A stretch of DNA of 64,000 nucleotides from Lachnospiraceae bacterium (GTDB lineage Bacteria > Bacillota > Clostridia > Lachnospirales > Lachnospiraceae), in the NCBI GenBank assembly GCA_009911185.1, contig QXWW01000015.1, forward strand, positions 21,823-85,822, in the 5' to 3' direction. Positions 1 through 9,273 of the stretch are shown piece after piece; positions within the stretch are counted from its first letter, which is position 1, and the number at the start of each line of letters is the position of its first letter. The position numbers were made by a program, and so were the translations under genes. The notes below the pieces were generated by a model that saw nothing but the letters and a program-made list of their open reading frames with translations, was not told where the DNA came from and ran no database searches.

Positions 1-1
1 T

Positions 2-796
2 GTACGGAAGGCGCCCTCCACAAACAGTGAAGTTTATCAGACGGCGCCGCGAAGAAGTGCGTTTACCAGAACGGCTGATGACGGAACCTGGAGCGCGGTG
101 AAAGTCGGAGAAGAAGAGTATTTTATTGCATCGGAATTTCTGCTGCCGGCATCCGAGCTAAAAGATAATGGTTATCTGGTAGTAATTGACGCGGGGCATC
201 AGGCGCATGGCAACAGCGAACAGGAACCGATAGGTCCGGGTGCGTCCGAGACGAAGCCGAAAGTTGCAAGCGGAACTACTGGCTGTGTCACGGGATTAAA
301 TGAGTATGAACTGACCCTGCAGGTATCTTTGAGGCTTCAGGAAGAACTGGAGGCGAGAGGGTACCAGGTGATGATGGTGCGTACCAGTCATGACGTCAAT
401 ATCAGCAATAGTGAGCGCGCTGCCGTTGCTAACAATGCGGGAGCCGACGCTTTTGTGCGCATTCATGCCAATGGCTCGGATGACAGCGGTCAGAATGGGA
501 TTCTCACGATCTGCCCGACGCCTGAGAATCCTTATATGGGAAATCTTTACAGCCAGTGCCACAGTTTGTCGGAATGTGTGCTGGACGGTGCGGTCAATGC
601 CACTGGCGCCAGAAAGCAGCACATTTGGGAAACGGACGGTATGAGCGGTATTAACTGGTGTACCGTTCCGGTGACGATTGTGGAGATGGGATTTATGACC
701 AATCCCACGGAAGATCAGAATATGGCGGACGGCGGTTATCAGCAAAAGCTGGCAGTGGGGATTGCAGATGGTCTGGATGCTTATTTTGGCAATTAG
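2..796 (+). CDS. N-acetylmuramoyl-L-alanine amidase (Amidase_3), C-terminal part, 5' end outside window
   Basis: The frame is open from base 2, so the gene starts upstream of the window; the GTG at 98 is internal. The first ~40 codons resemble a bacterial SH3-type cell-wall binding module (VYQTAP..., [10 protein letters not shown]). The catalytic domain follows from about base 173 and shows the zinc amidase pattern: VVIDAGHQ with the first His, the Glu region in NEYELTLQ, the second His in RIHANGS, and the catalytic Glu in [11 protein letters not shown]. Enzymes of this family cut the amide bond between muramic acid and the stem peptide outside the membrane. The signal peptide cannot be checked. 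It ends 69 bp before a lipoprotein gene on the same strand. Confidence 0.9.
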   Translation, partial: VRKAPSTNSEVYQTAPRRSAFTRTADDGTWSAVKVGEEEYFIASEFLLPASELKDNGYLVVIDAGHQAHGNSEQEPIGPGASETKPKVASGTTGCVTGLNEYELTLQVSLRLQEELEARGYQVMMVRTSHDVNISNSERAAVANNAGADAFVRIHANGSDDSGQNGILTICPTPENPYMGNLYSQCHSLSECVLDGAVNATGARKQHIWETDGMSGINWCTVPVTIVEMGFMTNPTEDQNMADGGYQQKLAVGIADGLDAYFGN

Positions 797-865
797 AAGA
801 AGGAGTTATTCCTGCAGGCGTGAACCAGGCGGCGTTTTGTACAGAGAAAGCGGGGAGAATGTAAT

Positions 866-2227
866 ATGAAGAGCAGAGTGTTGGCATCTTTGTTTGTGAC
901 GCTAATGTTAGCGCTGTTTTTTGCCGGATGTAAAAGTGATGCGGATGAATTAAGAACAGGGAAGGCCCGCGCCGCGTCGACAGAAAACGATCAGCAAGAA
1001 AGCGGGGAAGAGCAGGGGCAATTTGATGAAATGATAACAATCAAGGTGTTTTCCAATCTTCCGGATCGAAAAAATGGGCAGGGTCTGGTGGAACAGATAC
1101 TCATTGACGAGTATATGGCCCAACACCAGAATATAAACATCGAGGTGGAAGCTCTTGAAGAAGAAGCTTATAAAACGAAGTTTAAGGCGTACGCCATGTA
1201 TGAAATGCCGGACGTGGTGAGTATCTGGGGACAGCCTTCATTTCTAGATGAAATATCAGACGCCGGCGTACTTGCCAGGTTAAATCTGTCTGATTACGAA
1301 GATTATGGATTTATTCCGGGTTCTCTGGAAGGGTTTCAAAAGGACGGCAAATTATATGGACTGCCCAGAAATACAGACATTATGTTGTTTTATTACAATC
1401 AGAGAATGTTTCAGGATAACAGTTGGAAAGTTCCGCAAACGTATGATGAATTATTAGAGTTATGCAAAAGCGTCAGAGAAAAAGCGATTGCGCCTGTAGC
1501 CATGGCAGGCGGAGACGGCTGGCCGCTGGCGTGTTTTCTGACAGACCTCCTTGTAAAGGTTGCCGGAACAGATTATGCTGGGCTTGTGAAAAACGCGGTG
1601 CGCACGGGCGACTTTACAGCGCAGGAGTTTGTCCGGGCGGCAGGGATTTTAACAGATTCTGTAAAGGCGGGAATGTTCCAGGACGGTTATGACACGCAGG
1701 ATTATGGTACGGCGATGAATTTATTTACCAGCGGGCAGGCGGCGATGTATTATATGGGTAGCTGGGATTGTTCTATGGCGTTGAATGAGAGCATTGATGC
1801 AGAAATCAGGGATAATATCAGAGCGTTTACGATGCCCGTTGTAAAAGACGGAGCAGGCGGTGCAAATGATATTGCCGTATGGAATGGCGGCGGTTATGCG
1901 GTATCTGCTAATTCGGAAGTAAAAGCGGAAGCTGTCAGATTCCTTAACTATATGTACCAGCCGGATAAGCTTTCTAAATATGGATGGGAAAACGGAGTTG
2001 GGATGTCTGCACAGGATCAGTCCGCTTATTTAACAGGAGAGGAACCAGGGTTACAGAAACAGGTCGTGAACATTCTGAAACATGCAAGCAGTGTTTCCGG
2101 TACTCCGGTCAATGACTGTGGGCCGTCGCAATTTAAGAATGCGATTGAGAATGAAATTCAGGATATGTCTAATGGTTCGATAAGTATAGAAGATTTTTTT
2201 GCGGATATTGGCAAGGCATGTAAATAG
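866..2227 (+). CDS. Extracellular solute-binding lipoprotein (family 1, sugar type)
   Basis: A 453-residue protein with a lipoprotein signal (hydrophobic stretch from residue 5, then FFAGC with the modified Cys at 22) and an acidic linker. The mature part reads as a carbohydrate-type binding protein: NGQGLVEQILIDEY, LYGLPRNTDIMLFYYNQRMF, TSGQAAMYYMGSWD and a C-terminal AVRFLNYMYQPDKL. No ABC permease lies next to it. The next gene, 49 bp downstream, is a YesM-like sensor kinase, so I infer that this protein delivers a ligand signal to that kinase or serves permeases elsewhere. Start chosen at ATG 866 behind GGGAGA. The ligand cannot be read from sequence. Confidence 0.88.
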   Translation: MKSRVLASLFVTLMLALFFAGCKSDADELRTGKARAASTENDQQESGEEQGQFDEMITIKVFSNLPDRKNGQGLVEQILIDEYMAQHQNINIEVEALEEEAYKTKFKAYAMYEMPDVVSIWGQPSFLDEISDAGVLARLNLSDYEDYGFIPGSLEGFQKDGKLYGLPRNTDIMLFYYNQRMFQDNSWKVPQTYDELLELCKSVREKAIAPVAMAGGDGWPLACFLTDLLVKVAGTDYAGLVKNAVRTGDFTAQEFVRAAGILTDSVKAGMFQDGYDTQDYGTAMNLFTSGQAAMYYMGSWDCSMALNESIDAEIRDNIRAFTMPVVKDGAGGANDIAVWNGGGYAVSANSEVKAEAVRFLNYMYQPDKLSKYGWENGVGMSAQDQSAYLTGEEPGLQKQVVNILKHASSVSGTPVNDCGPSQFKNAIENEIQDMSNGSISIEDFFADIGKACK

Positions 2228-2276
2228 AAGATGTTTCAGCGGCATTATGTTTTTTAGATATCGGACTGGTGATAGT

Positions 2277-4082
2277 ATGAAATCGTTAAAAAACTGGATT
2301 ATGAGGTTAAGCATACGAAAGAAACTGATTTTTTACAGTTATCTGATTATCGTGCCTATTCTGTTCGTGATCAGCGCGTGCCTGGTCTTCCAAAATTACC
2401 AGTTGGCTGTGAAGGAACATGAAGAAAACTGCGTGCAGAGTATCCAGCGTTTATCGGACAATTTAGAGGTCGTTCAGAAAAATATAGTTGAGTTAGCAAC
2501 CTATATCTGTATCAATGAAAATATCAGACAGATATTAACCTGCGACAATCCGGCAGAATTAAATCGCGACGCGCGTTTTTGGGTCAATAATGCGCCCATG
2601 CGCATGGTTCAGGACATGGTGGCAATCGGCGGGGTGGTAAAGACCGTTGCCATTTATCCGGAAAACGGGGTAAACCCGTATCTGAAATGTATAGACTATG
2701 CTTCTTATATAGCAGATATGGAACAGGTACAAAAAGAGAATATCTATCTGCTTACGGTACAAAAAAAGGGGGAGTTTTTATGGCAGAGAGTAGGAAAAGA
2801 CCAATCAGACACTTACGAGTTTAATTATAATGACAAAATTGTGATGTACCATGAAATATATGATCTGGCAAGAAAAGAGAAGCTGGGTTATGTTGTTCTG
2901 GGTTCGGCGGCGGAAGTTTTCGATGAAATATGCAGGGATGATTTGCAAAACAAGGATGAAACCGTACTGATTATGAGTGAATACGGGGCGGAATTAGCGC
3001 GCTGCGGCACGGTGGACGATGATATGATGGAAGAAATACTGGAGAGAAGTTGTACGCAGCCAACAGCAAAAGAGGACATTTATATCAGTACATGGGGGAA
3101 TTACAAAGTTTATTGCTGTCAGAGCCGGGAGACAGGCGTTAAGGTGTATAAAGTTACCTCAAAAGTAAGGGTGCTGGATGTGGCAGATTCTATTATTTAT
3201 GCGCCGCTGGCTCTGCTTTTGGCGTTTCTGGCAGGGCTATGTCCGGTGATGTTTTTAGTTTCCAATATCGTTTCCAAGCCGCTGCACAAGCTGGGGGCGG
3301 CTATGGATAAGTTTAAGAATGGCGATTTCAGCCAGAAAATAGAAGTAGTAACGTTTGACGAAGTCGGCAAGGCTTCCATGTGTTTTAACAGCATGGTGGA
3401 CAATATCAGAGAATTGATTAATAATAATTATATTCTGGCGCTGAAAGAAAAGCAGAGTGAGCTTGACGCATTACAGGCGCAGATTAATCCTCATTTTTTG
3501 TATAATACGCTGGATTCGCTTTATTGGAAAGCGGTGGAGGCGGAGGATGAAGAAATTGCGGAAGATATTTTATCCTTATCCCAGATGTTCCGCCTCGTAT
3601 TAAATCAGGGAGACAGCATTGTAACGGTAAAGATAGAAATGGAATTGTTAGAGCGGTATTTGCATATACAGAAAATGCGCTTTGGAAAACGATTTGAATA
3701 TGAAATACAGATTGAACAGGCAATGATGGCAGAAGAGATACCCAAGCTGATTTTACAGCCATTTGTGGAGAATGCGATTGTGCATGGATTTGAGAAAGGA
3801 GAGAATCCATTCTTTTTGTCGATAAGAGGGCAAAAGCGGGAAGGCTGCCTACATTTTCAGATTCATGACACTGGAATTGGCATGAGCAGCCAGCAAATGG
3901 AGGCCATCTGGGAGAAAGAAAAAGATCCGGAACATTCCAGTCACCGGATCGGAAAATATGCGATCCGCAATGTAAAAGAGCGCATGGAACTGATTTATCA
4001 TGAGGATTATGAGCTTGTGATTGAAAGCGAAGAGGGAAGGGGCACAACGGTCCGAATCACGATTCCCTCCGGTTTAAATTAG
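2277..4082 (+). CDS. YesM-like sensor histidine kinase
   Basis: About 601 residues from ATG 2277; an in-frame upstream start at 2199 would overlap the lipoprotein gene and is less likely. Membrane segments lie near residues 18-38 and 301-330 and enclose a ~260-residue extracellular sensor. A HAMP-type linker follows (KPLHKLGAAMDKFKNGDF). The His_kinase domain contains QINPHFLYNTLDSLYW with the phospho-acceptor His, and the ATPase domain shows QPFVENAIVHG and DTGIGMS. This is the LytS/YesM class that usually works with an AraC-type regulator. No regulator is adjacent; the nearest candidate is at 9583. The gene converges with, and overlaps by 9 bp, the gene on the opposite strand. Confidence 0.92.
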   Translation: MKSLKNWIMRLSIRKKLIFYSYLIIVPILFVISACLVFQNYQLAVKEHEENCVQSIQRLSDNLEVVQKNIVELATYICINENIRQILTCDNPAELNRDARFWVNNAPMRMVQDMVAIGGVVKTVAIYPENGVNPYLKCIDYASYIADMEQVQKENIYLLTVQKKGEFLWQRVGKDQSDTYEFNYNDKIVMYHEIYDLARKEKLGYVVLGSAAEVFDEICRDDLQNKDETVLIMSEYGAELARCGTVDDDMMEEILERSCTQPTAKEDIYISTWGNYKVYCCQSRETGVKVYKVTSKVRVLDVADSIIYAPLALLLAFLAGLCPVMFLVSNIVSKPLHKLGAAMDKFKNGDFSQKIEVVTFDEVGKASMCFNSMVDNIRELINNNYILALKEKQSELDALQAQINPHFLYNTLDSLYWKAVEAEDEEIAEDILSLSQMFRLVLNQGDSIVTVKIEMELLERYLHIQKMRFGKRFEYEIQIEQAMMAEEIPKLILQPFVENAIVHGFEKGENPFFLSIRGQKREGCLHFQIHDTGIGMSSQQMEAIWEKEKDPEHSSHRIGKYAIRNVKERMELIYHEDYELVIESEEGRGTTVRITIPSGLN

Positions 4083-4769
4083 CGATATCTTTCGTTTCAA
4101 AGTTTTTATATAAGTTTTATTCTCAGAAGGAACTTTCAGGGATTCTGTAATTTTCTGCAGTGCTTTATTATGGGTAAAATCATCCAGATTGTTGTCCTTT
4201 AAGAAAGGCAGCGTTGCGTCCGGAAATTCCCGATAGCAGATGGAGACGGCCCACGCCTGCGCCATCTGGACGTAATACGCTTTGAAATGAACGCTGTTGA
4301 CAGCTTTTAGTACGCGGGAGAGATAATCAGGCGTAACATAGTAATTAAGCATTTGAACCAGCGTGAAACGGACTTCATATTCTCTGGGGCTGTGCAGGTA
4401 TTCCATGAGAAAACGCCAGAATTCTTCCGGCTGTTCTTTTGCCAGCTTAATCGTGGAACACGTGCTGTCACAGACGGACCAGTTGTTAATTTTTGGAAGA
4501 AACGCCCGCAGGTATGGTTCTTTTTCCTGCAGCGTTCCCAGGGCATAGCCAAGAACCATGCCCTGAAGCATGATTTCTTCGTAACTGTCATCAGAGGCGG
4601 AAACTAAATAATGTTTCCAGTCTCCCTGGGCAAGTTGTTTTGCCATTTTTCTTAAAACGGGAAGCCGTACGCCCAGGATATGTTCTACACCTGGGAGCAG
4701 GCCGGCGGTAAATTGCTGAAATTTTGGCTCGCGCTGTAGCTGTAACTGTTCCTTGATCCAAGTATTCAT
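4074..4769 (-). CDS. AlkD-like DNA alkylation repair protein
   Basis: 231 residues from the ATG at 4769, which has GGAG eight bases upstream; the longer frame to 4805 lacks a good ribosome site. The sequence reads as a helical HEAT-like repeat protein: GVRLPVLRKMAKQLAQ, SYEEIMLQGMVLGYA, INNWSVCDSTCSTIK, REYEVRFTLVQMLNYY, then a terminal HNKALQKITES segment. The NNWSVCD/FTLV pattern is typical of the AlkC/AlkD superfamily, monofunctional glycosylases that remove alkylated purines. Some members have lost glycosylase activity, so the reaction is inferred from family. It converges on the sensor kinase gene with a 9-bp overlap of the 3' ends. Confidence 0.85.
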   Translation of the reverse strand: MNTWIKEQLQLQREPKFQQFTAGLLPGVEHILGVRLPVLRKMAKQLAQGDWKHYLVSASDDSYEEIMLQGMVLGYALGTLQEKEPYLRAFLPKINNWSVCDSTCSTIKLAKEQPEEFWRFLMEYLHSPREYEVRFTLVQMLNYYVTPDYLSRVLKAVNSVHFKAYYVQMAQAWAVSICYREFPDATLPFLKDNNLDDFTHNKALQKITESLKVPSENKTYIKTLKRKISLI

Positions 4770-4908
4770 TTGTGTTTCTCCTTTTCCGTTATCGAGTGCC
4801 TGCATTTCCTATGTGCCCAATTGCTGCCTTTGCCGGGCGTTTAAAAGGTTATGAAATCTATTGTAAATACCGTTTTCATTTTTGTCAATTGGCGAAATAC
4901 GATGGTGA

Positions 4909-4937
4909 TTGACGCGCCGGGAAGAAACACTTATAAT
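4909..4937 (+). promoter_or_regulatory. Sigma-A type promoter of prfB
   Basis: TTGACG (4909-4914), a 17-base spacer and a perfect TATAAT (4932-4937), ending 35 bases before the prfB start codon. Spacing and position fit a housekeeping promoter. Confidence 0.75.
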
Positions 4938-4972
4938 GGTAATCAGGAAATCAAAAAGAAAGAGGTGACACG

Positions 4973-6095
4973 ATGGTTGAGTTAGACCAGTTCAAAACAA
5001 CTTTGAACACATACAAAGAACCGTTGCTGGAAGTGAGGGATTCACTTTGACCTGGCGAACAAAGAACAGAGAATCCAGGAATTAGAACGGGAAATGGAGG
5101 CTCCGGATTTCTGGGATGACACGGAGGTTTCCCAGAGGAAAATGAAGGAATTAAAAAGCCTGAAAGACGATGTAGAGACGTACGCCCATTTATCCGAACA
5201 GTATGAAGACATTGAGACGCTGCTGGAAATGGGATATGAGGAAAATGACGCCACGCTGATTCCGGAAATTGAGGAAGCGCTTGGGGAATTTGAAGAAACT
5301 TTTGAAAATATCCGCATAAAAACGCTGTTATCCGGAGAGTATGACGCGGAAAATGCGATTTTGTCGCTCCATGCGGGCGCCGGAGGAACGGAGTCCTGCG
5401 ATTGGAACAGTATGCTGTTCCGCATGTATAAGCGCTGGGCAGAGGATAAAGGTTTTACCGTAGAGGTGCTGGATTCACTGGACGGTGATGAGGCAGGCAT
5501 AAAATCTATCACGTTTGAGGTTCAGGGAGAGAACGCTTACGGTTATCTCAAATCTGAAAAAGGAGTACATCGTCTGGTGCGCATTTCCCCCTTTAACGCG
5601 GCAGGGAAACGCCAGACGTCTTTTGCCTCCTGCGACGTCATGCCGGACATTGAAAAAGATCTGGATATCGAGATCAGGGAGGACGAGCTTCGCATTGATA
5701 CTTACCGTTCCAGCGGCGCAGGCGGCCAGCATATCAATAAGACTTCTTCTGCTATCCGCATTACCCATCTTCCTACTGGTATTGTGGTTCAGTGCCAGAA
5801 TGAACGCTCCCAGCATATGAATAAGGATAAGGCAATGCAAATGCTGAAAGCGAAACTGTACCTTTTAAAACAGGAAGAAAATGAAAAAAAGGCGGCGGAT
5901 ATTCGGGGCGAGGTTACGGAAATTGGCTGGGGCAATCAGATTCGTTCTTATGTGATGCAGCCCTACACGATGGTAAAAGATCACCGCACCAATGCAGAAA
6001 CAGGGAATGTAGACAGTGTTATGGATGGAAAACTGGATTTGTTTATCAACGCTTATTTGAAATGGAAAAGTCTGTCGGGAACACAGCAGTCATAG
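4973..6095 (+). CDS. prfB: Peptide chain release factor 2 (programmed +1 frameshift)
   Basis: Frame 0 runs 25 codons from ATG 4973 to CTT at 5045-5047 and meets an in-frame TGA at 5048-5050. Skipping one base continues as GAC from 5049 to the stop at 6095, giving about 373 residues, the usual RF2 length. RF2 reads UGA and UAA stops and triggers peptide release. Visible motifs are LDLANKEQRIQELE across the junction, MEAPDFWDD, SPF (the RF2 stop-codon recognition tripeptide, in VRISPFNAAG) and GGQ in SSGAGGQHINKTSSA. The shift makes expression fall when RF2 is plentiful. A strong promoter lies upstream and a palindromic terminator downstream at 6256. Confidence 0.97.
5033..5051 (+). other. RF2 programmed frameshift site
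   Basis: The site reads AGGGA, TTCA, CTT, TGA, C. It holds a Shine-Dalgarno-like purine tract, the CTT slippery codon, the UGA stop and a following C that weakens termination. Re-reading from GAC at 5049 gives a protein that aligns with RF2 on both sides. The gap between purine tract and CTT is about one base longer than in the E. coli arrangement as I recall it. Confidence 0.95.
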
Positions 6096-6255
6096 ATAGA
6101 ATGTGTTATGGAGATGGAAAAAGGGATTTACAGGGCGGTCATGTGTCAGTGTCTTGAGGGCTTGCCGGACATACGGTATGCCGCCTGATACGGCGGAGCG
6201 GATTCTGTATATAGCAGTTTGCACTTACAGGAAATTAAAAAAAGAGGTTGCATAA

Positions 6256-6302
6256 AAAAAACAAATGTGCTAATATCTTTGCAGTAAGCACATTTGTTTT
6301 TT
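6256..6302 (+). terminator. Intrinsic terminator or attenuator after prfB
   Basis: A 16-base perfect inverted repeat (6256-6271 with 6287-6302) around a 15-base loop. The arms begin with six A and end with six T, so the hairpin could stop transcription in either direction. It ends 25 bases before the ACT-protein start codon, close enough to act also as a leader structure for the downstream cluster. Confidence 0.8.
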
Positions 6303-6326
6303 GCGGGCAAACAAACCGGAGGCGGT

Positions 6327-6770
6327 ATGGAAGAAAAGACAAAATACTTTGTTTTGAAAAAGAAAGCGGTTCCAGAGGTATTATTAAAAGTGGTGGAGGC
6401 CAGGAAGCTTCTGGAATCAGGCCGTGCGGAATCTGTGCAGGAAGCAGCGGATATGGTGGGGATTAGCCGCAGCTCTTTTTATAAGTATAAGGATGATATT
6501 TTTCCATTTCATGATAATGCCAGGGGAAAAACCATTACAATGGTGATTCAGATGGATGATGAACCGGGCTTATTATCTTTGGTGCTTCAGATTGTAGCGG
6601 ATTATCATGCGAATATCCTCACCATTCATCAGAGTATTCCGGTAAACGGGATTGCTTCCCTTACTCTGAGTGTGGACGTGCTGCCAGATACAAAAAATGT
6701 GTCTTCGATGGTGGAGAACATAGAACAGCAGGAAGGGATTCATTATTTAAAAATATTAGCCAGGGAGTGA
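6327..6770 (+). CDS. ACT domain-containing protein (UPF0735 / PheB type)
   Basis: 147 residues from ATG 6327, which has GGAGG four bases upstream; the in-frame ATG at 6294 lies inside the terminator stem. Residues 10-55 form a helix-turn-helix-like segment (SVQEAADMVGISRSSFYKYKD). The rest is an ACT domain (ITMVIQMDDEPGLLSLVLQIVADYHANILTIHQ is its start). ACT domains bind amino acids and usually act in feedback control. The gene ends 4 bases before hom, so I infer a sensing role in the threonine/methionine branch. Confidence 0.9.
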   Translation: MEEKTKYFVLKKKAVPEVLLKVVEARKLLESGRAESVQEAADMVGISRSSFYKYKDDIFPFHDNARGKTITMVIQMDDEPGLLSLVLQIVADYHANILTIHQSIPVNGIASLTLSVDVLPDTKNVSSMVENIEQQEGIHYLKILARE

Positions 6771-6774
6771 AATC

Positions 6775-7977
6775 ATGATTAAAATAGCCATTTTAGGATA
6801 TGGAACGATAGGTTCCGGCGTGGTGGAGGTATTAAACACCAACAAAGAGAGTATTGCCAAACGTGCAGGCGACGAGATTGAAGTTAAATACATTTTGGAC
6901 CTCAGGGACTTTCCGGGAGATCCGATGGAGGATAAGGTAATACATGATTACGATGTGATTGCCCAAGATCCGGAGATACAGGTAGTAGTGGAGGCAATGG
7001 GAGGCGTGGAGCCGGCATATACGTTTGTGAAACGTGCGCTGCTGGCGGGAAAGAATGTGACCACTTCCAATAAAGCTCTGGTGGCAAAACATGGGGCGGA
7101 ATTAATTGCGATTGCCAGGGAGCAGAGTATTAATTTTCTGTTTGAGGCAAGCGTGGGCGGGGGAATCCCTATTATCCGTCCGCTTAATTCTTCTCTTACA
7201 GCAGATGAGATTGAAGAGATTACAGGTATTTTAAACGGAACGACCAATTACATACTCAGCAAAATGACGTTCGAGGGACTGGAATTTGGCGATGTGTTAA
7301 AAGACGCGCAGTCCAGAGGCTATGCGGAGGCCGATCCGACCGCGGATGTGGAAGGGTATGACGCCTGCAGGAAGATTGCAATCCTGACTTCTCTGGTATG
7401 CGGCCAGCAGGTCGATTTTGAAGATATATACACAGAGGGAATTACGAAAATTACTGCGGACGATATCAAATATGCCAAGGCAATGGGAATGGTAATCAAG
7501 CTTCTTGCTACCAGCAGGAAGACAGAGGAAGGCTATTGCGCGATGGTCGCCCCCTTTATGTTATCGCAGCAGCACCCCTTATATAGTGTTAACGATGTCT
7601 TTAACGCCATTTTTGTACATGGCAATGTGTTAGGGGACGCCATGTTCTACGGAAGCGGGGCCGGGAAACTTCCCACGGCAAGCGCAGTGGTGGCGGACAT
7701 AGTGGATATTGCCAAACATCTGCATAAGAATATTCTGATATCCTGGAGTTCCGGGAAGATGGATTTGGTGGATAAAGGTAAGGCAAAGAGCCGTTTCTTT
7801 GTGCGCACGGCAAAGGGACAGGAAGAGGTAAAAGCGGTTTTCCGGGACGCGGAGTTCGTAGAGGTGCCGGGAGTTCGTGGAGAAACCGGTTTCTTAACCG
7901 GAGAAATGAGCGAGGAAGCCTTTACAGAAAAAGCGGCGGCATTGGAGGACATCAGACAGAGAATACGTGTCGTATAG
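6775..7977 (+). CDS. hom: Homoserine dehydrogenase
   Basis: 400 residues. The N-terminal Rossmann fold shows GYGTIGSGVVEVL; the catalytic part shows TSNKALVAKHG, FEASVGGGIPIIRPL, GILNGTTNYIL and DPTADVEGYDACRKIAIL. These are the signatures of the NAD(P)-dependent enzyme that reduces aspartate semialdehyde to homoserine, the branch point to threonine and methionine. The C-terminal ~70 residues form the small domain seen in Firmicutes enzymes. It lies directly after the ACT protein and before an apgM-type gene, with a weak hairpin between. Confidence 0.97.
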   Translation: MIKIAILGYGTIGSGVVEVLNTNKESIAKRAGDEIEVKYILDLRDFPGDPMEDKVIHDYDVIAQDPEIQVVVEAMGGVEPAYTFVKRALLAGKNVTTSNKALVAKHGAELIAIAREQSINFLFEASVGGGIPIIRPLNSSLTADEIEEITGILNGTTNYILSKMTFEGLEFGDVLKDAQSRGYAEADPTADVEGYDACRKIAILTSLVCGQQVDFEDIYTEGITKITADDIKYAKAMGMVIKLLATSRKTEEGYCAMVAPFMLSQQHPLYSVNDVFNAIFVHGNVLGDAMFYGSGAGKLPTASAVVADIVDIAKHLHKNILISWSSGKMDLVDKGKAKSRFFVRTAKGQEEVKAVFRDAEFVEVPGVRGETGFLTGEMSEEAFTEKAAALEDIRQRIRVV

Positions 7978-7982
7978 AAAAA

Positions 7983-8020
7983 GCGTCTCAAAGGCCTGGT
8001 TGCTTTTGAGACATTTTGTT
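7983..8020 (+). terminator. Weak hairpin between hom and the apgM-type gene
   Basis: GTCTCAAA (7985-7992) pairs with TTTGAGAC (8005-8012), followed by ATTTTGTTT. The stem is short and the U-tract is interrupted, so partial termination is more likely than full separation of the two genes. Confidence 0.5.
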
Positions 8021-8038
8021 TAGGGAGGATGAAAGAAA

Positions 8039-9241
8039 ATGAAATATGTCATTGTACTGGGAGACGGAATGGCAGACTGTCCTTTGGAGGAATTGCAGGG
8101 CATGACCCCCTTGGAATATGCAAAAACGCCCAATATGGATAAACTCGCGGCGGCAGGAGAGATTGGGATGGTGCATACGATTCCGGAGGGGATGTCTCCG
8201 GGAAGCGATACGGCAAATTTGTCCGTACTGGGATATGATCCGAAGATTTATTATTCCGGGCGTTCTCCGCTGGAGGCGCTGAGCATCGGCGTGGACATGA
8301 AAGCTACCGACGTATCCCTGCGCTGCAATCTTGTCACCCTGTCGGAAGAGCAGGAAAATTATGAGGATAGGAAGATTGTAGATCACAGTGCCGGAGAAAT
8401 TTCTACCAGCGATGCGGCAATTTTATTGGAAGCAGTGAAACAGGAATTGGAGACGGAAGGCTATAAGTTTTATGCTGGAACCAGTTATCGCCACCTTTTG
8501 CTCTGGGAGCAGGGGAAGGTAATGGAACTGACGCCGCCCCATGATGTGCTGGGACAGACTATCGGCCAGTATTTGCCCAAGGATGATACGCTCCGCGAGA
8601 TGATGAAAAGGAGCTATGAGATTCTGAGCAGCCATCCTATTAATACAGAGCGCAAAAGACAGGGATTCAATCCGGCAAATTCCTGCTGGTTCTGGGGCGC
8701 TGGAACCAGGCCGGCGCTGTCTTCCTTTCAGGAAAAGACGGGGCTTAGAGGAGCTATGGTATCGGCGGTGGATTTGCTGAAGGGCATTGCCGTGGGTGCT
8801 TCTATGAAAACTATTTTTGTAGAAGGCGCCAACGGCGGGCTTAACACGAACTATGAAGGCAAGGCACAGGCCGCCATCGATGTACTGACGCAGGAGAATT
8901 ATGATTTTGTGTATGTTCATGTGGAGGCGCCGGACGAGATGGGGCATCAAGGGAGCGCGGAGAAGAAGGTTCAGGCAATCCAATATCTGGATGAACGCGT
9001 GATAGCGCCGCTCAAGGCGGGGCTTGAGCAGTCCGGGGAAGAATTTCGAATGCTAGTGATGCCAGACCATCCCACCCCGGTAAGCATCCGCACACATACC
9101 GGGGATGATGTGCCGTATCTGCTTTATGACAGCAGGAAGGTTCAGCAAAATACCTGGAAGTATAATGAAAGAGAAGCTGCGCAGTCCGGTAAGCGGATAG
9201 CAAAAGGCTGTGAAATGATTGATTATCTCATTGAAAAATAA
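8039..9241 (+). CDS. apgM: Cofactor-independent phosphoglycerate mutase family (apgM type), possible homoserine kinase
   Basis: 400 residues of the alkaline-phosphatase-like metalloenzyme superfamily. Metal and catalytic motifs are visible: VLGDGMADCP, MSPGSDTANLSVLGYDP with the phospho-accepting Ser, VHVEAPDEMGHQG and VMPDHPTPVSIRTH. Proteins of this subfamily are annotated either as archaeal-type phosphoglycerate mutase or, when they sit in threonine operons, as a proposed non-orthologous homoserine kinase. Here it directly follows hom, and no GHMP-type thrB is seen in the window, so the kinase reading deserves weight. Start ATG 8039 has GGGAGG upstream. It is followed by a terminator at 9274. 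Confidence 0.9.
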   Translation: MKYVIVLGDGMADCPLEELQGMTPLEYAKTPNMDKLAAAGEIGMVHTIPEGMSPGSDTANLSVLGYDPKIYYSGRSPLEALSIGVDMKATDVSLRCNLVTLSEEQENYEDRKIVDHSAGEISTSDAAILLEAVKQELETEGYKFYAGTSYRHLLLWEQGKVMELTPPHDVLGQTIGQYLPKDDTLREMMKRSYEILSSHPINTERKRQGFNPANSCWFWGAGTRPALSSFQEKTGLRGAMVSAVDLLKGIAVGASMKTIFVEGANGGLNTNYEGKAQAAIDVLTQENYDFVYVHVEAPDEMGHQGSAEKKVQAIQYLDERVIAPLKAGLEQSGEEFRMLVMPDHPTPVSIRTHTGDDVPYLLYDSRKVQQNTWKYNEREAAQSGKRIAKGCEMIDYLIEK

Positions 9242-9273
9242 GAACAGGCGATGTCTGGTCAATAAATAGGAAA

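Noticed and set aside
296..745. 149-codon minus-strand ORF inside the amidase
   Set aside because: It is the antisense shadow of a clearly conserved gene and has no family features or ribosome site.
98..796. Independent amidase gene starting at GTG 98
   Set aside because: The frame stays open to base 2 with SH3-like sequence and there is no ribosome site before 98, so the gene enters from outside the window.
3484..4047. 187-codon minus-strand ORF inside the sensor kinase
   Set aside because: Antisense of the conserved His_kinase and ATPase motifs; Pro/Ser-rich composition typical of shadow frames.
6248..6466. 72-codon ORF across the prfB terminator
   Set aside because: It runs through the hairpin and overlaps the ACT-domain gene in another frame; the ACT frame has the ribosome site and homology.
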